The position numbers were made by a program, and so were the translations under genes. 10,507 bases of DNA from an uncultured Clostridia bacterium (GTDB taxonomy: Bacteria > Bacillota > Clostridia > Saccharofermentanales > Saccharofermentanaceae): positions 1-10,507 of the forward strand of contig CAMNNN010000032.1 in NCBI GenBank assembly GCA_946545505.1. The letters are read 5' to 3'. This document shows positions 6,979-10,507 of the stretch, piece by piece. Position 1 is the first letter of the stretch; every line of letters begins with the position of its first letter. Under the pieces are notes generated by a model that had not been told where the DNA came from, searched no databases, and saw only the letters and a list, made by a program, of their open reading frames with translations.

Positions 6979-9242
6979 TGGCTTCAAAGACCAAAGATAC
7001 GAAGAGCGCCAAGAAGACTGTTAAAAAGAAGGCTGCGGGCACAGCGAAAAGGACTTCTTCCGTGAAGAAGCCTGCGGTCAAGGCTAAGAAGGCGGAGCAG
7101 ATGAGGCCGTGCGATAAGTTCTTTAACAGAGAACTAAGCTGGCTCGAATTCAATAACAGGATCCTTCACGAGGCAAGAGATACCAAGAATCCTCTGCTCG
7201 AGAGACTTAACTTTCTCTCCATTACGGCATCTAACCTCGATGAGTTCTATATTGTCCGTGTTGCTTCCTTAAGAGATATGGCGAGCGTTAACTTCGAGGA
7301 GAAGGATCTCGCGGGACTCTCGGTTAATGAGCAGCTTAAGAGAATCGATGAGAAGACACGGACTCTCATGGGTCTTATGTATTCGACATACGGTAGATCT
7401 TTGGTGCCGTCGCTGAAGCAGGAGAAAATCTTCATCAGTAATTATGATGAATTAGTACCGAGATTTAAGAAGCGCTGTGATGAATACTTCAAGACGGAGC
7501 TTTATCCCGTATTGACTCCTATGGCAGTTGACCAGGGAAGACCGTTTCCTCTTATCTACAACAGAATGCTCAATCTGTGCGTGAAGCTTGACGGTAAGGG
7601 CCTCGTGGATTCCCATAAGCGCAGTGATGATGGGAAAGTCGTATATGCTACTTTGCAGGTTCCTAATGTAGTTCCCAGACTGTTTAAGATATTAGGAGAT
7701 AATGACGAGATATTCCTTGTTCCGATCGAGAGCATCATACGCGCCAACCTTGATATGCTGTTCACGAGTCAGAAGGTACTCGGAAGCGGCTGCTACCGTG
7801 TTATGAGAAATGCGGACCTTGATATTGATGAGGACGAGGCTGAGGATCTTCTGAAGGAGATCGAAGAGCAGGTAAGAAAGCGCCGTTACGGTGAGATAAT
7901 AAGACTTGAAGTAGAGGACGACATTGAACCCGAGATTCTTGATTACATCACGACTGAGCTTCAGATCCCGGGAAGTGATGTGTTCAGCGTAGGCGGCCCC
8001 GTCGATCTTACTTTCTTATCCAAGGTCAACGGCCTTGTAGGGAAGGACAGATTCAATGAATTGAGATATCCCGAGCATGAACCGGCGGCCCCCGCCATGT
8101 TCGATGAAAGTCTTGATAATATCTTCGATCAGATCAGAGCTAAGGACAGACTCGTACATCATCCGTATGAGAGCTTCGATCCTGTTCTCGAGTTTGTTAA
8201 GCAGGCTGCTAAGGATCCTAATGTTCTGGCGATAAAGCAGACTTTGTACCGTGTATCATCCAAGTCTCCTATCATCGCATCATTGCTTGAAGCTGCCCGT
8301 AACGGAAAGCAGGTAATGGTACTTGTAGAGCTTAAGGCGAGATTTGATGAACAGAATAACATCAACTGGGCCAAGAAGCTTGAGGATGCGGGATGCCACG
8401 TTATCTACGGTCTTGTAGGACTTAAGACTCACAGTAAGATCACGCTCGTTGTACGTAAGGAAGAAGACGGTATTAGACGTTATCTGCACCTGGCTACAGG
8501 TAACTATAATGACATCACAGCAAAGATCTATACGGATATTGGTCTGTTTACGGCATCTGAGAGCTTTGGTGAGGATGCTTCCGAGTTCTTTAATATGCTC
8601 TCGGGTTATTCGATACCCAGCACATGGCGTAAACTCGTGGCAGCACCTATCTGGATGAAGGATTACTTTATAAGGAATATACGCCGCGAGGCTTCTAATG
8701 CATCTGAGGGGAAGCCTGCAAGAATTGTTGCTAAGATCAATTCGCTCGTTGACGGTACCGTTATAGATGAACTTTATAAGGCTTCTGCAGCAGGTGTTAA
8801 GATCGATCTTATCATCAGAGGTATCTGCTGCCTTAAGGCCGGAGTGCCGGGACTGTCTGAGAATATCACGGTCAGATCAATAACCGGCAGATTCCTTGAG
8901 CATTCCAGAATTTTCCTGTTCCATAATGGCGGCAAAGAAGATATCTATCTTGCTTCAGCCGACTGGATGCCCAGAAACCTCGACAGAAGAGTGGAGCTTA
9001 TGTTCCCGATAGAGGATGAGGACTGCCGTAACAGAATCAAAGAAATCCTAGATGTAGAGCTTAATGATACGATGAGAGCAAATTATTTGTTGCCTGATGG
9101 TAACTATCATAAACTCGATCTTCGTGGTAAAGTAAAACTTGACAGTCAGCAGGAGTTGATCAGACTTGCTGATGAAGCGGTGGCACAGAGGTTTGTAGAA
9201 GAGGAGAGACTTGCCTTCGAACCTGCGGTAGCTCCGGAATGA
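6978..9242 (+). CDS. ppk1: Polyphosphate kinase 1
   Basis: Reversibly transfers the gamma phosphate of ATP to a growing inorganic polyphosphate chain through a phosphohistidine. The 754-residue product has a lysine-rich tail (1-41), then the PPK N domain beginning FFNRELSWLEFNNRILHEA (48-66) with NLDEFYIVRVA (86-96), the middle domain, and two phospholipase D-like C-terminal domains. The nucleophile is His485 in GLKTHSKITL (equivalent to E. coli His435); YLHLATGNYN (502-511), RGICCLKAG (614-622), His642 in RFLEHSRIFLF and SADWMPRNLDRR (660-671) complete the active site, so the enzyme should be active. Typical PPK1 proteins are about 690 to 720 residues; the tail accounts for much of the excess. 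The start overlaps the Ppx-like gene's stop and has a strong ribosome binding site. Met42 (ATG at 7101), preceded by GGCGGAG at 7091-7097, is a possible second start. Confidence 0.97.
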   Translation: MASKTKDTKSAKKTVKKKAAGTAKRTSSVKKPAVKAKKAEQMRPCDKFFNRELSWLEFNNRILHEARDTKNPLLERLNFLSITASNLDEFYIVRVASLRDMASVNFEEKDLAGLSVNEQLKRIDEKTRTLMGLMYSTYGRSLVPSLKQEKIFISNYDELVPRFKKRCDEYFKTELYPVLTPMAVDQGRPFPLIYNRMLNLCVKLDGKGLVDSHKRSDDGKVVYATLQVPNVVPRLFKILGDNDEIFLVPIESIIRANLDMLFTSQKVLGSGCYRVMRNADLDIDEDEAEDLLKEIEEQVRKRRYGEIIRLEVEDDIEPEILDYITTELQIPGSDVFSVGGPVDLTFLSKVNGLVGKDRFNELRYPEHEPAAPAMFDESLDNIFDQIRAKDRLVHHPYESFDPVLEFVKQAAKDPNVLAIKQTLYRVSSKSPIIASLLEAARNGKQVMVLVELKARFDEQNNINWAKKLEDAGCHVIYGLVGLKTHSKITLVVRKEEDGIRRYLHLATGNYNDITAKIYTDIGLFTASESFGEDASEFFNMLSGYSIPSTWRKLVAAPIWMKDYFIRNIRREASNASEGKPARIVAKINSLVDGTVIDELYKASAAGVKIDLIIRGICCLKAGVPGLSENITVRSITGRFLEHSRIFLFHNGGKEDIYLASADWMPRNLDRRVELMFPIEDEDCRNRIKEILDVELNDTMRANYLLPDGNYHKLDLRGKVKLDSQQELIRLADEAVAQRFVEEERLAFEPAVAPE

Positions 9243-9274
9243 TTTGATCCGGTAAGAGAGGGTTTATTGAATTA

Positions 9275-10405
9275 ATGAGTATTGTAAGTGAGAGTTTTCC
9301 TTCCGTAGAGCATCCCGGAAGATATGATGATAAGTCCAGGAAGTACACGATCTACGGAGAGGGTGACCTTAGTGCTCAGATCATCACATATGGAGCAAGA
9401 ATATTCAGACTTAATGTTCCTGACAGAGTTACAGGTGATATTGCTGATGTAGTATTAGGTCCCAAGGATCTTGACGGATATCTTAAAGATCCGGGAAATC
9501 ACGGTGCTATCGTAGGACGCAGCGCCAACAGAATCGCAGGTGCTTCTTTCAGTATTGACGGCGTTACATACAACATTCCCCGCAATGACGGTAACAATAA
9601 TCTTCATACAGGGGACAAGGCTTATCAGTTTAAGTTCTGGGATGCACGTATCCTGAGTCTTGAAGATGGTACTGCGTATATTAAGAATTCGGGGATCAAG
9701 GGACTTTGTGATGATGATCTTAAGATGCCTTATGATGAGTCGCTCCTTCTGTCCTGCGACAGTGAAGACGGGGAGAACGGGTTCCCGGGTAATCTTAAGA
9801 CTGAAGTTCTTTATACATTTACCCAAGACGGGACTTTCCTGATTCTTTACAAGGGCTTGTCTGACAAGAAGACTGTATTCGCACCTACGAATCATGCATA
9901 TTTCAATATAGAAGGTCACGATAACGGATCGGTTAAGGATCAGATTCTTACCATGTTGTGTGATAAGGTTACACTTAAGGACGATAATAATTGTCCTGAC
10001 GGAAGATATCTTGATGTTGACGGAACCATATTCGATTTCAGAAATGGAGCTCCGGTGTCCAAGTGCCTTGATCTTAATGATCCTCAGACCAGGAACTGCA
10101 GAGGCGTAGATCAGAATTTCTGCCTTAACAATAACGGCAGGTTCGAGCTGGTTGCCAGACTTGAGGCTCCGGCGTCTTCCAAGGGTATGGAAGTGTGGAC
10201 GGATCTTCCCGGTATTCAGATTTATGCGGCTAATCATCTCGAGAGTGAAGATAATAAGGACGGTGCCGTATACAGACCTTACGATGCTCTTTGTCTTGAG
10301 GCTCAGCTGTATCCTAATGCGGTCAATGTTCCTGAGTTCATCTCACCGGTGATAAAGCCGGGTGAAGCTAAGTATTACGCATGCGGTTACAGGTTCTATA
10401 AGTAA
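9275..10405 (+). CDS. galM: Aldose 1-epimerase (galactose mutarotase family)
   Basis: Interconverts alpha and beta anomers of hexoses such as galactose and glucose, in the cytosol; no signal peptide is visible. The 376-residue product has the family's order of motifs: YGARIFRLNVPDR (39-51), ADVVLG (57-62), VGRSANRIAGASF (80-92), NLHTGD (109-114), NGFPGNL (168-174), TNHAYFNIEG (205-214), GVDQNFCL (277-284) and LCLEAQLYPNAVN (339-351). Likely catalytic His207 and Glu342, with His111, Arg86 and Asp279 in sugar binding, are all present. The family's LHGG reads LHTGD here, and the length is at the upper end (commonly 330 to 350), so the exact sugar is uncertain. ATG is chosen as the first in-frame start; the ribosome binding site is weak (GAGAGGG at 9256-9262, 12 bases away). 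It follows ppk1 by 32 bases with no terminator between, so read-through is expected. Confidence 0.9.
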   Translation: MSIVSESFPSVEHPGRYDDKSRKYTIYGEGDLSAQIITYGARIFRLNVPDRVTGDIADVVLGPKDLDGYLKDPGNHGAIVGRSANRIAGASFSIDGVTYNIPRNDGNNNLHTGDKAYQFKFWDARILSLEDGTAYIKNSGIKGLCDDDLKMPYDESLLLSCDSEDGENGFPGNLKTEVLYTFTQDGTFLILYKGLSDKKTVFAPTNHAYFNIEGHDNGSVKDQILTMLCDKVTLKDDNNCPDGRYLDVDGTIFDFRNGAPVSKCLDLNDPQTRNCRGVDQNFCLNNNGRFELVARLEAPASSKGMEVWTDLPGIQIYAANHLESEDNKDGAVYRPYDALCLEAQLYPNAVNVPEFISPVIKPGEAKYYACGYRFYK

Positions 10406-10430
10406 GAGGACTGCCGGTAATTAAAAAAGT

Positions 10431-10460
10431 AAAGAGGCTGTTCAATGAACAGCCTCTTTT
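10431..10460. terminator. Rho-independent terminator, probably bidirectional
   Basis: A perfect inverted repeat pairs AAAGAGGCTGTTC (10431-10443) with GAACAGCCTCTTT (10447-10459) around a 3-base loop, 25 bases after the galM stop. On the + strand the stem runs into TTTT (10457-10460), a short T run. On the - strand the stem is followed by a better T tract, the complement of the AAAAAA at 10423-10428. The structure thus ends this operon and probably also a gene arriving from the right. Confidence 0.9.
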
Positions 10461-10489
10461 GATTGTTATCATTAAATTGTAACCGTTTA

Positions 10490-10507
10490 TCAGGCAGCTT
10501 CGCCGAA
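10490..10507 (-). CDS. Possible 3' end of a convergent gene (last five codons)
   Basis: On the minus strand the right edge reads TTC GGC GAA GCT GCC TGA, which would be a C-terminus FGEAA ending 30 bases before the bidirectional terminator. The only support is the position of the stop and the good minus-strand T tract of the hairpin. No product can be named and the frame is a guess. Confidence 0.25.
   Translation of the reverse strand, partial: FGEAA

Noticed and set aside
9243..9274. Possible promoter or terminator between ppk1 and galM
   Set aside because: The 32 bases hold no hairpin and no convincing -35/-10 pair; they look like a simple operon gap.
9455..10237. Long minus-strand open frame (260 codons) opposite galM
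   Set aside because: It is the antisense shadow of a gene with complete aldose epimerase motifs; its translation is not like any family I recognise and it has no good ribosome binding site.
1..10507. CRISPR array, tRNA, insertion sequence, phage or defence genes
   Set aside because: No direct repeat arrays, cloverleaf-like sequence, transposase or terminal inverted repeats were seen; the only clear inverted repeat is the terminator at 10431-10460.

Overview
The window is a compact run of nine co-directional (+) genes with almost no intergenic DNA, closed by a strong hairpin terminator. The first gene is cut by the left edge. Gene content and order (pyrH-frr-uppS-cdsA-dxr-rseP) are the classical Gram-positive cluster of nucleotide, translation and envelope-lipid genes. 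Together with strong AAGGAGG-type ribosome binding sites, frequent AGA arginine codons and middling base composition, this points to a Bacillota bacterium, most likely an anaerobic member of the Clostridia. No genus can be named from the sequence.

Layout. 3-665: 3' part of pyrH (UMP kinase). 688-1257: frr (ribosome recycling factor). 1257-2021: uppS (undecaprenyl diphosphate synthase). 2018-2899: cdsA (CDP-diacylglycerol synthase, TTG start). 2904-4079: dxr (DXP reductoisomerase of the MEP isoprenoid pathway). 4076-5431: rseP/rasP-type site-2 membrane protease. 5440-6978: a divergent Ppx/GppA-family protein. 6978-9242: ppk1 (polyphosphate kinase). 9275-10405: aldose 1-epimerase (galM-like). 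10431-10460: inverted-repeat terminator, probably shared with a convergent minus-strand gene whose last codons may lie at the right edge.

How the genes fit together. Dxr feeds the MEP pathway that supplies IPP and DMAPP. UppS turns IPP and FPP into the C55 carrier lipid for peptidoglycan, CdsA makes CDP-diacylglycerol for phospholipids, and RseP is an intramembrane protease that typically works in envelope stress or membrane-protein turnover. Stop/start overlaps at frr-uppS, uppS-cdsA, dxr-rseP and ppx-ppk1, and short gaps elsewhere, indicate one translationally coupled transcription unit. After rseP, where many Clostridia carry ispG and polC, this genome has a polyphosphate pair (Ppx-like plus PPK1), then a sugar mutarotase separated by 32 bases.

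Most of the window is ordinary housekeeping. The parts worth a second look are the Ppx-like protein, whose phosphate-binding and catalytic motifs are degenerate although it is coupled to an apparently intact PPK1; the very basic lysine-rich N-terminal tail of that PPK1; and the placement of this pair inside the isoprenoid/envelope operon. I see no CRISPR array, tRNA, rRNA, mobile element or riboswitch, and no gene-free stretch longer than about 100 bases.
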